In this document: positions 1 through 8,076 of the stretch, in pieces
Numbering within the stretch: position 1 is the first letter of the stretch
Layout: every line of letters starts with the position of its first letter
From: Bacteroidales bacterium UBA1757
GTDB lineage: Bacteria > Bacteroidota > Bacteroidia > Bacteroidales > UBA1402
Direction: 5' to 3'
Assembly: GCA_002315625.1 (NCBI GenBank)
Contig: DCHH01000027.1
Coordinates: 13,963-34,308, forward strand
Length of the DNA: 20,346 nucleotides
Notes under the pieces: model-generated
Databases searched by the model: none
Told to the model about the DNA's origin: nothing
Seen by the model: the letters and a program-made list of their open reading frames with translations, nothing else
Position numbers and translations under genes: made by a program

Positions 1-1046
1 CCAAACAGATTGCACTTGTACAATTTACCGACTGAGATGTTCACATACGACGACAGCGTTCCGTAAGGCGCAAAATCAAGAACATAGCCTTCAACTCCAT
101 CGACCGTTACGGCTTTATATCCGACTGCATAGCCACCAATCAATTTGTGTTCGTTCAGATTTGAACCAAGTATTACTTTTGCAGACATGTCAAAATAATC
201 AGCCTTGTAATCGCCGTAAATCATGGCTGACGCAGTATGAAGAAGATGGTTGTTTGTCTTTGTCTGCCCCTGATAATTGGTATAGGTCTTGACAGGATTC
301 AGGGCCTTATAATCTAATCCAAAGCCAAGAATCCAGCGCCAGATAGTGTATTCACCACCCAAAAATACATTGGGAATAACGGCATCCTTCTGGAATTTGT
401 TGGATGAAATCTGTGTGATTCCGTCCGACGGATCCGGCCCATAGCTGGCGTTAGATGCCTGATACACAATTGCTCCTATCAAATCGAATTTGATGAAGTC
501 ATATTTGTTCACAGCGTGAAACGTATAACGCACCTGGGGAATCCGGCTGAAGGGTGCGTATGGTGCACCGGCAGTTGCTGAAAGTGTGTTGGGTAAGATT
601 TTTTCCGTGCAGAGCGGGTGCCACGTCTGACCGATAATCAGGTCGGACTTTTTCCAGAACATCTGTACGAAAGCCTTACGCAGGAACAACGACGCACCGG
701 TGGTTCCTCCGGTGAAATCGGCTTCGACACAACCTGTAATTTTCTCGGTACCAAGCACATTGTCACAGCTTGCCTTCAACCCTAAACGGGTGGCCATACT
801 GTAGAAACCGGCCGAGAATGTCTGGTTAATATCCTCTCCGTATTCGTTGTAGGAAGCAGGCGTCGGATAAAGCGGCAAGAGTTCCTGCACGACCGATTCC
901 ATTTTGTGAGACTGTGCAAAGAAATCGGTCCGGATAAAGCCATAGAGGCTGTACCACTTTTTTTTGGTTTCTGTAGAGTCATTCTGCGCGGTTGCACAAA
1001 GTGCCAATGTCAGGCACAATAGTGAAATGAAGCGTTTCGTTTTCAT
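1..1046 (-). CDS. Outer-membrane beta-barrel (porin-like) protein, partial at 3' end
   Basis: This open frame runs off the left edge of the window, so the C-terminus is missing; about 348 residues are visible. It starts with a signal peptide (MKTKRFISLLCLTLALCATAQ, cleavage near residues 20-21). Alternating aromatic/polar strands follow (for example WYSLYGFIRTDFF and YDFIKFDLIGAIVY), as expected for an outer-membrane barrel. The general form resembles the Bacteroidota DcaP-like trimeric porin/OprP-like proteins, but the substrate cannot be read from sequence. The ATG overlaps the rimO stop codon in an ATGA arrangement, which implies translational coupling to rimO and co-transcription with ftsY-rimO. 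The start is set by that overlap and by the signal peptide. The gene class is fairly secure; the exact family is uncertain. Confidence 0.8.
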   Translation of the reverse strand, partial: MKTKRFISLLCLTLALCATAQNDSTETKKKWYSLYGFIRTDFFAQSHKMESVVQELLPLYPTPASYNEYGEDINQTFSAGFYSMATRLGLKASCDNVLGTEKITGCVEADFTGGTTGASLFLRKAFVQMFWKKSDLIIGQTWHPLCTEKILPNTLSATAGAPYAPFSRIPQVRYTFHAVNKYDFIKFDLIGAIVYQASNASYGPDPSDGITQISSNKFQKDAVIPNVFLGGEYTIWRWILGFGLDYKALNPVKTYTNYQGQTKTNNHLLHTASAMIYGDYKADYFDMSAKVILGSNLNEHKLIGGYAVGYKAVTVDGVEGYVLDFAPYGTLSSYVNISVGKLYKCNLF

Positions 1047-2338
1047 AAAATTACATGTCCATATAAATCATAGACATCGGCCTCGTCTATCATAGCCTGA
1101 TAGAACTGTCCGATTGTCAGGGCTTTACGTTTGTCGATAAAAACTTCAGGATCTACTTCCGGAGAATCGAACTCTGTCCGTCCGATGTAGTAGTCCTCCT
1201 CTTCCCTGTCGATAATCACCCGCAGACTCTTCCCTACCTTCTCCTGCCCCACCTCCTCGGAAATCTCCTTTTGGAGGGCCATCAGCTGGTCCAACCGCTC
1301 CTGCTTAACCTCGGAAGGGACATCGTCTTCATATTTGTCACCAGACCAGGTTCCCTCTTCGCTTGAAAAGGCAAAAGCCCCCATCCTCTCGAACCTTGTC
1401 TCTTTGACAAATTTCAGCAATGAGCTGAAATCCTCCGCGGTTTCGCCCGGATGTCCTACCATAAGGGTCGTACGCAGGTGAATACCAGGGACATCCTCAC
1501 GAATGCGGGCTATCAGCTGCTTGGTCTCATCGGCGGTAATATGACGATGCATACGCTCCAGTATATTGTCGCTGCAATGCTGGAAAGCCATGTCGAGGTA
1601 TTTGCAGACATTGTCGCGCTCCCTTATCACCCGTAGCACATCGTACGGGAACAAGTGTGGATAGGTATAGTGGAGACGGATCCATTCCACGCCCGGAATA
1701 TCGGAAATCCGCTCCGTCAGTTCAGCCAGTTTGAATGAGCCGTACAAATCCTTGCCGTAAAACGACAAGTCCTGGGCAATAATCTGAAACTCCTTGACGC
1801 CCTGCTGAGTAAGCTCCCGGACCTCCTGCAGGATGCTCTCCATCGGGCGGGAACGGTGCGGACCGGTAATCACGGGAATTGCGCAGAAGGCACAGTGGCG
1901 GTTGCACCCTTCCGACACCTTAATATATGCATAATGGGGCGGCGTGGTCAGGATACGGCGCGTGGAAGCCTCTTCCTTGTAGGTCTCACCCAAGTCCTTC
2001 AGGATATTCTGCCAGTTGAACTTGCCGTAGAACCCATCGACCTCAGGAATCTCCTCTTGCAGCTCTTTCGTATAGCGCTGCGACAGACAGCCCATCACAA
2101 ACAGCTTGCTGACCTTTCCACGCCGTTTTGCCTCACAGTATTGCAGGATTGTATCGATTGACTCCTCCTTGGCATCCTGAATAAAACCACAGGTATTGAT
2201 GACAACAATACCGCCCGCAGGCTTGTCCGTATTGTGCTGTACCTTATAGCCGGCTGCCTGCAACTGGTAAAGAAGCTGTTCGGAATCGACCAGGTTCTTG
2301 GAGCATCCAAGAGAGATTACTGTAGCGGTCTTTTTCAT
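1043..2338 (-). CDS. rimO: Ribosomal protein uS12 methylthiotransferase RimO
   Basis: RimO is a radical-SAM enzyme that adds a methylthio group to the conserved aspartate of ribosomal protein uS12. The 431 residues match the usual family length. The N-terminal MTTase domain carries the three cysteines for the auxiliary [4Fe-4S] cluster: C12 (SLGCSKN), C50 (INTCGF) and C84 (VMGCLSQRY). The radical-SAM motif GCNRHCAFC provides C145, C149 and C152. A C-terminal TRAM-like segment (about 365-431) ends the protein. The SLGCSKN start and the CNRHCAFCAIP form favour RimO over MiaB. Its ATG overlaps the ftsY stop by 4 nt (ATGA) and its own stop overlaps the next start in the same way, so the three genes are probably translated in series. 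Confidence 0.96.
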   Translation of the reverse strand: MKKTATVISLGCSKNLVDSEQLLYQLQAAGYKVQHNTDKPAGGIVVINTCGFIQDAKEESIDTILQYCEAKRRGKVSKLFVMGCLSQRYTKELQEEIPEVDGFYGKFNWQNILKDLGETYKEEASTRRILTTPPHYAYIKVSEGCNRHCAFCAIPVITGPHRSRPMESILQEVRELTQQGVKEFQIIAQDLSFYGKDLYGSFKLAELTERISDIPGVEWIRLHYTYPHLFPYDVLRVIRERDNVCKYLDMAFQHCSDNILERMHRHITADETKQLIARIREDVPGIHLRTTLMVGHPGETAEDFSSLLKFVKETRFERMGAFAFSSEEGTWSGDKYEDDVPSEVKQERLDQLMALQKEISEEVGQEKVGKSLRVIIDREEEDYYIGRTEFDSPEVDPEVFIDKRKALTIGQFYQAMIDEADVYDLYGHVIL

Positions 2339-3300
2339 AATGTGTCCATTCCGGCAAACAGCGAATCGATAAATTCCCTGCGGTTGAACACCTGCATGTC
2401 GTCCATTCCTTCGCCAAGGCCGATGTATTTGACCGGCACCTTGAACTGGTCGGAAATACCGATTACTACCCCACCCTTTGCCGTGCCGTCCAGCTTGGTG
2501 ATGGCCAGTGCGTTGACTTCCGTTGCAGCGGTGAACTGGCGGGCCTGCTCGAAGGCATTCTGCCCGGTGGAACCGTCCAAAACAAGCAGAACCTCGTCGG
2601 GAGCACCCGGTACAACCTTCTGCATCACATTCTTGATTTTGGTCAGTTCATTCATCAGTCCCACCTTATTATGAAGGCGTCCGGCTGTATCTATCAGCAC
2701 CACGTCGGCATCGTTTGCGACGGCCGATTTCAACGTGTCGAATGCCACGGATGCGGGGTCTGCCCCGTTGTGCTGCTTGATGACCGGCACCCCGACCCTC
2801 TGTCCCCAGATGTCGAGCTGCTCGATGGCAGCTGCGCGGAACGTGTCGGCGGCTCCGAGATACACCTTCTTTCCACTCTTGGTGAACTGGTAGGCGAGCT
2901 TTCCGATTGTCGTAGTCTTCCCCACTCCGTTCACACCCACAACCATGATTACGTACGGCTTGCGGACTATAGGCGCATCAAAGTTTTGCGAATCTTCCAA
3001 TCCGTTTTCTATCAACAGATTAGATATCTCATCTTTAAGCAGGTACTTTAACTCTTCGGTACCTACATACTTGTCTGTCTTTACACGTTTTTCGATACGC
3101 TCAATGATGCGCAGAGTCGTTTCCACACCCACATCGGAGGTAATCAGCACCTCTTCCAGATTGTCCAGCACCTCGTCGTCAACCTTCGATTTGCCTGCAA
3201 TGGCATGCTCTATTTTGGAAAAGACACTCTCCTTAGTCTTAGACAGACCCTGGTCGAGCGTCTGTTTCTTCTCCTTTGAGAACAGATTGAATAATCCCAT
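2335..3300 (-). CDS. ftsY: Signal recognition particle receptor FtsY
   Basis: FtsY is the SRP receptor GTPase that docks ribosome-SRP complexes at the inner membrane for co-translational insertion. At 321 residues it is the compact form: an N domain (about 15-95) and G domain without the long acidic A domain of E. coli FtsY. GTPase motifs in order: G1 GVNGVGKTT (122-130), G2 DTFRAAA (152-158), G3 DTAGR (204-208), G4 TKLDGTAKGG (268-277) and the closing GLGEGMDD (294-301). The N-terminal MGLFNLFSKEKK is a plausible amphipathic membrane-targeting helix. It follows a terminator and has its own -7-like element, so it probably heads a unit with rimO and the porin-like gene. Confidence 0.97.
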   Translation of the reverse strand: MGLFNLFSKEKKQTLDQGLSKTKESVFSKIEHAIAGKSKVDDEVLDNLEEVLITSDVGVETTLRIIERIEKRVKTDKYVGTEELKYLLKDEISNLLIENGLEDSQNFDAPIVRKPYVIMVVGVNGVGKTTTIGKLAYQFTKSGKKVYLGAADTFRAAAIEQLDIWGQRVGVPVIKQHNGADPASVAFDTLKSAVANDADVVLIDTAGRLHNKVGLMNELTKIKNVMQKVVPGAPDEVLLVLDGSTGQNAFEQARQFTAATEVNALAITKLDGTAKGGVVIGISDQFKVPVKYIGLGEGMDDMQVFNRREFIDSLFAGMDTL

Positions 3301-3323
3301 GAACTGTTATTTGAAATTCAATA

Positions 3324-3330
3324 CAAAGTA
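3324..3330 (-). promoter_or_regulatory. Probable ftsY promoter (-7 element TACTTTG)
   Basis: On the minus strand TACTTTG lies about 24 nt before the ftsY ATG. It is one base short of the Bacteroidota -7 consensus TAnnTTTG. The region about 20 nt further upstream is the T-rich tail of the preceding terminator, which could serve as a weak -33 element. The match is imperfect and no transcript end was seen. Confidence 0.4.
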
Positions 3331-3346
3331 CGGCATTTCACTCCAT

Positions 3347-3390
3347 AAAAAAAAGAGCGTCTCCCCTATTTCAAGGAAAAACGCCCTTTA
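3347..3390 (-). terminator. Intrinsic terminator after the DUF4295 gene
   Basis: On the minus strand the stem arms are AGGGCGT and ACGCTCT (one G-U pair). A partly paired interior (TTTCC with GGGGA) lies between them, and eight T residues (3347-3354) follow directly. It sits just downstream of the DUF4295 stop and separates the ribosomal-protein unit from ftsY. This is the clearest rho-independent terminator in the window. Confidence 0.75.
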
Positions 3391-3409
3391 ATTTTATTGG
3401 AACTATACC

Positions 3410-3562
3410 TTATTTCTTGATATATTCGTTGACCTTGTCGTTGGGAACCATTTCCTCGTCAAAGAAATAGGCGCCAGTCTTCGGAGACTTGACCATTTTG
3501 ATAACCTTGACAGAGGCAACCTTTTCACCCTGATGCAGGGTAGCAACTGCTTTCTTTGCCAT
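3410..3562 (-). CDS. DUF4295 protein, small ribosome-associated protein (bL38-like)
   Basis: A 50-residue basic protein that begins MAKKAVATLHQGEKVASVKV and ends NEYIKK. It matches the DUF4295 family, a Bacteroidota-restricted family encoded beside rpmG and ftsY, as here. From memory, the Flavobacterium johnsoniae 70S structure revealed an extra large-subunit protein named bL38; I think DUF4295 is that family, but cannot confirm it here. Seen: the small size, high lysine content, the MAKKA start shared with bL33, and a position 12 nt after rpmG. The ATG follows directly on the rpmG unit, and a strong terminator lies just past its stop. Confidence 0.85.
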   Translation of the reverse strand: MAKKAVATLHQGEKVASVKVIKMVKSPKTGAYFFDEEMVPNDKVNEYIKK

Positions 3563-3574
3563 GACTTATATAAT

Positions 3575-3763
3575 TTACTTGATTTCTTTATGAACGGTGA
3601 CGCGTTTGAGGATGGGGTTGTATTTCTTCAACTCCAGACGGCCCGTTGTGTTCTTACGATTCTTGGTGGTGATGTAGCGTGATGTGCCCGGCATACCACT
3701 GTCCTTCATTTCAGTGCATTCGAGGATGACCTGAACCCTATTGCCTTTTGCTTTCTTTGCCAT
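3575..3763 (-). CDS. rpmG: 50S ribosomal protein bL33
   Basis: A 62-residue bL33, a small structural protein of the large ribosomal subunit near the E site. Family features are MAKKAKGNRVQVILECTEM, the SRYITTKNRKNTTGRLELKKYNP core and a basic tail. It is the C-minus (zinc-free) paralogue type: the two CxxC zinc ribbons of the C-plus form are absent and only one cysteine (C16) remains. It lies 15 nt downstream of rpmB and 12 nt upstream of the DUF4295 gene, in a ribosomal-protein unit. Confidence 0.97.
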   Translation of the reverse strand: MAKKAKGNRVQVILECTEMKDSGMPGTSRYITTKNRKNTTGRLELKKYNPILKRVTVHKEIK

Positions 3764-3778
3764 AGCTGTAACTCCTTA

Positions 3779-4039
3779 TCAGTTAAGAATTAATACATCT
3801 TCCATGCGCAGAATGCCCTCATTGAAGGCATCGGTCATGGCTGCGTTCAAACCTTTGCGGTTGATTGTGCGCAAACCGGCAGCTGAAATGGTCAGCAAAA
3901 TCCAACAATCCTGTTCTACCCAATAGAACTTTTTACGGAAAAGATTTACGTCAAACTTGCGGGTTGTGCGTCTCCTTGAGTGAGAAACATTGTTTCCCGA
4001 CAATGCTTTCTTACCTGTGATCTGACAAATTTTCGACAT
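3779..4039 (-). CDS. rpmB: 50S ribosomal protein bL28
   Basis: An 86-residue bL28, a large-subunit ribosomal protein. It starts MSKICQITGKKALSGNNVSHS, then the basic stretch RRRTTRKFDVNLFRKKF, and ends with the helical DAFNEGILRMEDVLILN. The family length is normal. It is the first gene of the rpmB-rpmG-DUF4295 unit and is preceded by a Bacteroidota-type promoter. The cysteines C5 and C45 do not form a zinc ribbon. Confidence 0.97.
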   Translation of the reverse strand: MSKICQITGKKALSGNNVSHSRRRTTRKFDVNLFRKKFYWVEQDCWILLTISAAGLRTINRKGLNAAMTDAFNEGILRMEDVLILN

Positions 4040-4083
4040 CTCTGTTTATTTTATTTGGTTTGTATGCGTTTTTTAAGCGGGCG

Positions 4084-4114
4084 CAAAGTAACGACTTAAT
4101 TTCGAGAAAACCAA
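4084..4114 (-). promoter_or_regulatory. Probable promoter of rpmB-rpmG-DUF4295
   Basis: On the minus strand the -7-like TTACTTTG (4084-4091; one mismatch to TAnnTTTG) has a TTG element (4112-4114) 20 nt upstream, which is the expected spacing for the Bacteroidota housekeeping sigma factor. The predicted transcript start is near 4077, giving a leader of about 38 nt before rpmB. Confidence 0.55.
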
Positions 4115-4143
4115 CTATTTTGTCAATAAATTTCCAAAAACTT

Positions 4144-4578
4144 TCAGTCTGGGTTAATATTCCCCATTTCTGCCCTCTTCCACTCCTCAAATTCCCTCAT
4201 CGGCTTGAGATAATCGTCCTGGTCGAAATGTTCGCTGGTGGCTACCAGCACCACTGCATCGGCCGAGAAATCCTTTAGTTCGCACCATATTCCGTTGGGT
4301 ACGACTACCATTTTATAAGGAGCATCCATTGTAATGGTTGTTTCCTGCTCCAGGTCGGTCAGATAGAGTGAGAAACTGCCATGGATGGCTATGATGGCTT
4401 CCTGGCACTGCCTGTGGGCATGGCCGCCTCGGGTGGCTCCCTGCTTTACGTCGTATATCCAGAAGATTCGCTGAACGTCAAAGGGTATCAGTTTGCAGCT
4501 TTCGGCATAGCTCAGGCTCCCCCGGCTGTCGTGAAACGCCGGAAGCACAACCTGTCTGACATCCTTCAATTTGTTCAT
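4144..4578 (-). CDS. FdtA/WxcM-type cupin (sugar 3,4-ketoisomerase family)
   Basis: A 144-residue single-domain cupin of the WxcM-like/FdtA family. Characterised members convert dTDP-4-keto-6-deoxyglucose to the 3-keto isomer during synthesis of amino- or deoxy-sugars for surface glycans. Visible signatures: N-terminal DSRGSLSYAE (17-26), the metal-free active-site motif TRGGHAHR (H53 and H55, matching the catalytic histidines of FdtA), the cupin core AIIAIHGSFSLYL and the end motif SEHFDQDDYL. It lacks the aminotransferase and nucleotidyltransferase partners usually encoded beside it, so the substrate is unknown. It may be the last gene of the row that begins with the phosphoribosyltransferase, after a 50-nt gap with no obvious promoter. 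Confidence 0.85.
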   Translation of the reverse strand: MNKLKDVRQVVLPAFHDSRGSLSYAESCKLIPFDVQRIFWIYDVKQGATRGGHAHRQCQEAIIAIHGSFSLYLTDLEQETTITMDAPYKMVVVPNGIWCELKDFSADAVVLVATSEHFDQDDYLKPMREFEEWKRAEMGNINPD

Positions 4579-4628
4579 TTTTTTCTTTTATTCCTTTTTA
4601 ATATGGGCTCTTCCCCTAACCCCCGCCC

Positions 4629-5897
4629 CTAACGGCGGGATAGAATCCTGAAGAATTTGTGGGGAAGTTCGAAGACTAGCACTATGCCCAGGACGATGGC
4701 GAAAGTACACTTGACAGCCATCACACCATACTCCAGAGAGAGAGTCAGCTGATTCTCGACAAGATAATATGTACACCAGTAAATTCCGGCACCGGGCACC
4801 AACGGGAAGATTCCCGGAATCATGAATGCCATTGACGGAATCCTCCTCCAGACGGCGAAAAAGCGTGAAGCCAGCACAACGGCTGAAGATCCGAAGAAAG
4901 TGGCTCCTACGGCCCCTATTGCCGTATTTACCAGTAAAAGATAGACCAGCCATCCCAGCGCACCGACCAGTCCGCTGAAAACGCACTGGTTGTTCGGCAA
5001 ACCGTACAAAAGAGAGAACGCAAATGTTCCCAGGAAAGCCGAAAGAAGCTGTGCTGCAATCGAACTGTGGTCGCCCGAAAGAAACTCCCCTACCCAATCA
5101 GAGCAAATGACAAGGGTCAGGCTGACACCGATAGCAATGCACAGGAAAATCAGCATGGCATCGAGAAGTCGGACGGTTCCGGAAAGATAGTCGCTGTCGG
5201 CAATGTCACGGATGCCGTTAGTGAACGACACTCCGGGTATGAGGGGCATCACAGCACCGATAATAATGAGGTTCAGATGATTGCCCAGTCCGAAATGAAA
5301 GCATAGCAGACTCCCCAGACAGGCAATAGCCCCTCCGACGATATTGTTGACAATCTTTGAGAAATGGGGAGCCCCTACGAACAGAACATAGACGTAAAGC
5401 AGCAGACCGGTAATGGCAGCCGCCAGAGCATCTGCCATACTGCCGCCGAAAAGAAAAGAAAAACTCCCAGCACCCAACGACGATGCAAAGATTTGAATGG
5501 TATATCCCTTGACCGGCATCCTCCCGATTGCATCCAGTCGTCTGGAGGCCTCCTCCACACTGAGCTGCTGCCCTGGAATATCCCTTGACAGCTGACATAC
5601 GGCAATCACCTTATCCAGCTGCGTCCCCTTGACCGGAATATGTTCCACCTTGGCATACTCCTGCTTCAAATCACGAGTGCCACCAGTGGAAAATATTCCG
5701 TTACTAAGGACGAAAAAATTGCTTGTCTCAACCCCGTAGTACGAGGCGATGCGCTCCATAACCTCCTCCACGCGGGAAATCTCCGCACCGTTTTCGAGGA
5801 GAATGTGCCCGGCACGCTCGGCCACCTCCATGGCCTGAAGTTCCTGCCCGGTTAACCGCTCAGGGCACTTATCGTCAGGAATCCGCTTGACATGCAT
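4629..5897 (-). CDS. ThrE-like threonine/serine exporter family membrane protein
   Basis: A 422-residue inner-membrane protein of the ThrE family, whose founder exports threonine and serine by proton antiport. A cytoplasmic N-terminal part (about 1-110, with LLENGAEISRVEEVMERIA and the SNGIFSTGG segment) precedes two membrane halves. The first contains PLIPGVSFTNGIRD, the second PGIFPLVPGAG, the paired internal motifs of the DUF1212 and DUF3815 domains. Many bacteria encode the two halves as separate genes; here they are one chain. The frame is open to an upstream ATG at 5984, but that start would overlap the hydrolase gene by 62 nt and adds a non-conserved, out-of-frame extension, so I chose the ATG at 5897 (MHVKRIPDD). 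The transported substrate is inferred from family only. Confidence 0.88.
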   Translation of the reverse strand: MHVKRIPDDKCPERLTGQELQAMEVAERAGHILLENGAEISRVEEVMERIASYYGVETSNFFVLSNGIFSTGGTRDLKQEYAKVEHIPVKGTQLDKVIAVCQLSRDIPGQQLSVEEASRRLDAIGRMPVKGYTIQIFASSLGAGSFSFLFGGSMADALAAAITGLLLYVYVLFVGAPHFSKIVNNIVGGAIACLGSLLCFHFGLGNHLNLIIIGAVMPLIPGVSFTNGIRDIADSDYLSGTVRLLDAMLIFLCIAIGVSLTLVICSDWVGEFLSGDHSSIAAQLLSAFLGTFAFSLLYGLPNNQCVFSGLVGALGWLVYLLLVNTAIGAVGATFFGSSAVVLASRFFAVWRRIPSMAFMIPGIFPLVPGAGIYWCTYYLVENQLTLSLEYGVMAVKCTFAIVLGIVLVFELPHKFFRILSRR

Positions 5898-5922
5898 AGC
5901 CTTCAGACTAATAGACAGATGA

Positions 5923-6819
5923 CTATCTGGCCGGTGCAGGCCACTGAGGCATACCCTCGGGCTGTTTGCCAAGGAGTTCGACATCTACCCAGCGGGTGAT
6001 TTCGGCCTTCATCTCAGCGTTGTATGAAAAGAACGGGAGTATTCCGAAGCCGTGTCCGCCTTTTGGATATATGTGCATAGTGGCAGAAACGCCGTTTGCA
6101 ACCAATGCCTGATAGTAGCGGATGCTATTCTCGACGGGCACTACATTATCGTCGGTGCAATGGATGATAAAGGCTTTCGGGGTCTCCTTGTTCACCTGAA
6201 GCTCATTGCTGAAAAGGGTAATATCCTCATTCGAAGGCTCCTTACCGATGAGAAACTCACGCGAGCTGGCATGGGTAATTGCGGCATCCATGGAAATGAC
6301 CGGATAGAAAAGAATCTGAAAGTCGGGCTTTGTGACATCATCCACATAATGTGTAGCAGCCGTGGAGGCTACATGTCCACCTGCAGAGGCACCCATAATG
6401 CCAAGCTTGTCGAATTTCCATTCGGCGGCATGGGCTTTCATAATGCGCATAGCCTGCTGCACGTCGCTCAGTGGAACATCCTTGTGACCGCCGGGCATTC
6501 TGTAATCAACACAGGCAAAAGTGATTCCTATTGAATTGTAGAACTCATGGAACATCTTGCACTCGTGGCTGTTGGAAAGCATGTAGTATCCGCCGCCCGG
6601 GCAGCCAAGGATTGCCAGGCCATTCGGATTCTCGGCCGGATAGACGGTGAGAATGGGCTCAAAATCCCATGCCTGCCCGCCCGAAGCGGGATTCTCGGCA
6701 GTAGCACCATTTGAAGTTGGAGCTCCGTCAGGCCATACTTTGATGACGATTGGCTCGGCAGCAAAACTGAATGTGGCAAATATAGCCACCAGTGTTCCAA
6801 GACAAAAGATTCTTTTCAT
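5923..6819 (-). CDS. Secreted alpha/beta-hydrolase (esterase-like)
   Basis: A 298-residue protein with a signal peptide (MKRIFCLGTLVAIFATFSFA, cleaved near residue 20), so it acts in the periplasm or outside. The fold is alpha/beta-hydrolase: oxyanion region CPGGGY (73-78), nucleophile elbow GASAGG with S145, acid D224 in CTDDNVVP and H256 in KGGHGFG. This pattern matches the BD-FAE/acetyl-xylan-esterase-like hydrolases common in Bacteroidota, which remove acetyl or feruloyl groups from plant polysaccharides; the true substrate is not readable. It begins 2 nt after the permease stop and is followed 25 nt later by the ThrE-like gene. Its link to the nucleobase genes is positional only. Confidence 0.88.
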   Translation of the reverse strand: MKRIFCLGTLVAIFATFSFAAEPIVIKVWPDGAPTSNGATAENPASGGQAWDFEPILTVYPAENPNGLAILGCPGGGYYMLSNSHECKMFHEFYNSIGITFACVDYRMPGGHKDVPLSDVQQAMRIMKAHAAEWKFDKLGIMGASAGGHVASTAATHYVDDVTKPDFQILFYPVISMDAAITHASSREFLIGKEPSNEDITLFSNELQVNKETPKAFIIHCTDDNVVPVENSIRYYQALVANGVSATMHIYPKGGHGFGILPFFSYNAEMKAEITRWVDVELLGKQPEGMPQWPAPAR

Positions 6820-6821
6820 GG

Positions 6822-8069
6822 CTAGTTATTTTTAATCAGTCTTCCAATCATATAGACAATCACGGCAACAACCATACCGTTAATTGAGGCGATACCCCAA
6901 GAAAGAAGGTTGGCCACGACGGCACCGAGTACGACACCACCGACTGCGAACCAGTTAACCTCCTTGATTACAACAGTATCTTCAATATAAGCCTTGCGGT
7001 TGAGGAAATAATCGACAATCAGGATAATGCCGATGGGAGGCAGCGTGCAGTTGAGGATGTTGAGCCATCCGCAGAAGTTCCAGTAGAGCCACACGGCGAA
7101 GACCGTGCCGAGAACACCGCAGATAAGAACCTGCACCTTCTTGGACATGCCGGTAATGTTGGCCATTCCCAAACCTGAAGAATAGATGGCGTTATCGTTG
7201 GTGGTCCAGATGTTCAGGCCAAGAACAATGATTGCAAACCAGAAGAGGTTGAGGTTCAGCATTACCTCAAAAATGTCGTTTCCACCGACATAAATTGAAG
7301 AGACAGCACCGAAGAAAAACATCAGCGAATTACCAATGAAGAAGGCGATTACAGTGATAATTGCAGCCGTTATCCCTTTCTTGCCGAAGCGGGTGAAGTT
7401 TGGTGTGGCCGTACCACCCGAGACGAAACTTCCGATTACCAGACCGGCTGCAGCAATGACGGTCATGTCCTTTGTACCTACTGAAAACTGTTCAATGAGT
7501 CCCATGTCGCCCTGCTTGACAGCCATCACCATAGCTACCGTGCCGAGGATGGCAACCAGCGGAACTGCTATGTAGCTTATGATTGTCAGGCTCCTGATGC
7601 CGAAGAATGCGCTTGATGTCATCAGTACACCAGCCAGCACCACTAGAGCATATCCCTGCCATGGCATAGCATCGGGGGTAACGTCAATATGGAGGATTTC
7701 CTTGACGACTGGAATTGCAAACATAGCCAGACCGACACCGAACCAGCCCGTCTGGGTGAAGGAAATCATTGCGCTGGGCAGCCAGCTACCCTTGCGTCCG
7801 AAACTGCGCTGAGCCAGAAGGTCAAGAGAAAATCCGCTTTCGGCACCGATGAAGCCGAGTGCTCCGGTGTATGCGCCCAGAATAGCACCTCCCAGAAGAA
7901 GGGCAAGTATGAAGCCCGAAAAATCTAAGCCGGCTGCAAGTTTCTGCCCGGCCCACATGCTGGCTGAGAAGAAAGTGAACCCCATCATAATCATGAAAAG
8001 GGTCGTGTTCGAACGCCGATTGGCGGTTGGGACCTTGACGGTCTCGAAGTCTTGGTTCTGTTTGCTCAT
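6822..8069 (-). CDS. codB: Cytosine permease (NCS1 family, CodB-like)
   Basis: A 415-residue integral membrane transporter, almost the length of E. coli CodB. It has about twelve hydrophobic segments. Family-diagnostic stretches include FFSASMWAGQKLAAGL, the RSFGRKGSWLPSAMISFTQ region and TGWFGVGLAMFAIPV, close to the CodB consensus for sodium- or proton-coupled cytosine uptake. The cytoplasmic N-terminus reads MSKQNQDFETVKVP. It starts 7 nt after the phosphoribosyltransferase stop and ends 2 nt before the hydrolase start, so it is surely co-transcribed with both. No cytosine deaminase (codA) lies in the window, unlike the E. coli codBA arrangement, so the imported base may have another fate. 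Confidence 0.92.
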   Translation of the reverse strand: MSKQNQDFETVKVPTANRRSNTTLFMIMMGFTFFSASMWAGQKLAAGLDFSGFILALLLGGAILGAYTGALGFIGAESGFSLDLLAQRSFGRKGSWLPSAMISFTQTGWFGVGLAMFAIPVVKEILHIDVTPDAMPWQGYALVVLAGVLMTSSAFFGIRSLTIISYIAVPLVAILGTVAMVMAVKQGDMGLIEQFSVGTKDMTVIAAAGLVIGSFVSGGTATPNFTRFGKKGITAAIITVIAFFIGNSLMFFFGAVSSIYVGGNDIFEVMLNLNLFWFAIIVLGLNIWTTNDNAIYSSGLGMANITGMSKKVQVLICGVLGTVFAVWLYWNFCGWLNILNCTLPPIGIILIVDYFLNRKAYIEDTVVIKEVNWFAVGGVVLGAVVANLLSWGIASINGMVVAVIVYMIGRLIKNN

Positions 8070-8076
8070 AGTTGAA

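Noticed and set aside
2234..3391. Three plus-strand open frames opposite ftsY and rimO
   Set aside because: They mirror well-conserved minus-strand genes and their protein sequences show no domain.
4588..5097. 169-codon minus-strand frame inside the ThrE-like gene
   Set aside because: Alternative frame of a clear membrane-protein gene, rich in Arg/Gly/Cys with no domain.
5898..5984. N-terminal extension of the ThrE-like protein
   Set aside because: It overlaps the hydrolase gene by 62 nt in another frame and lacks family-like sequence; the ATG at 5897 fits better.
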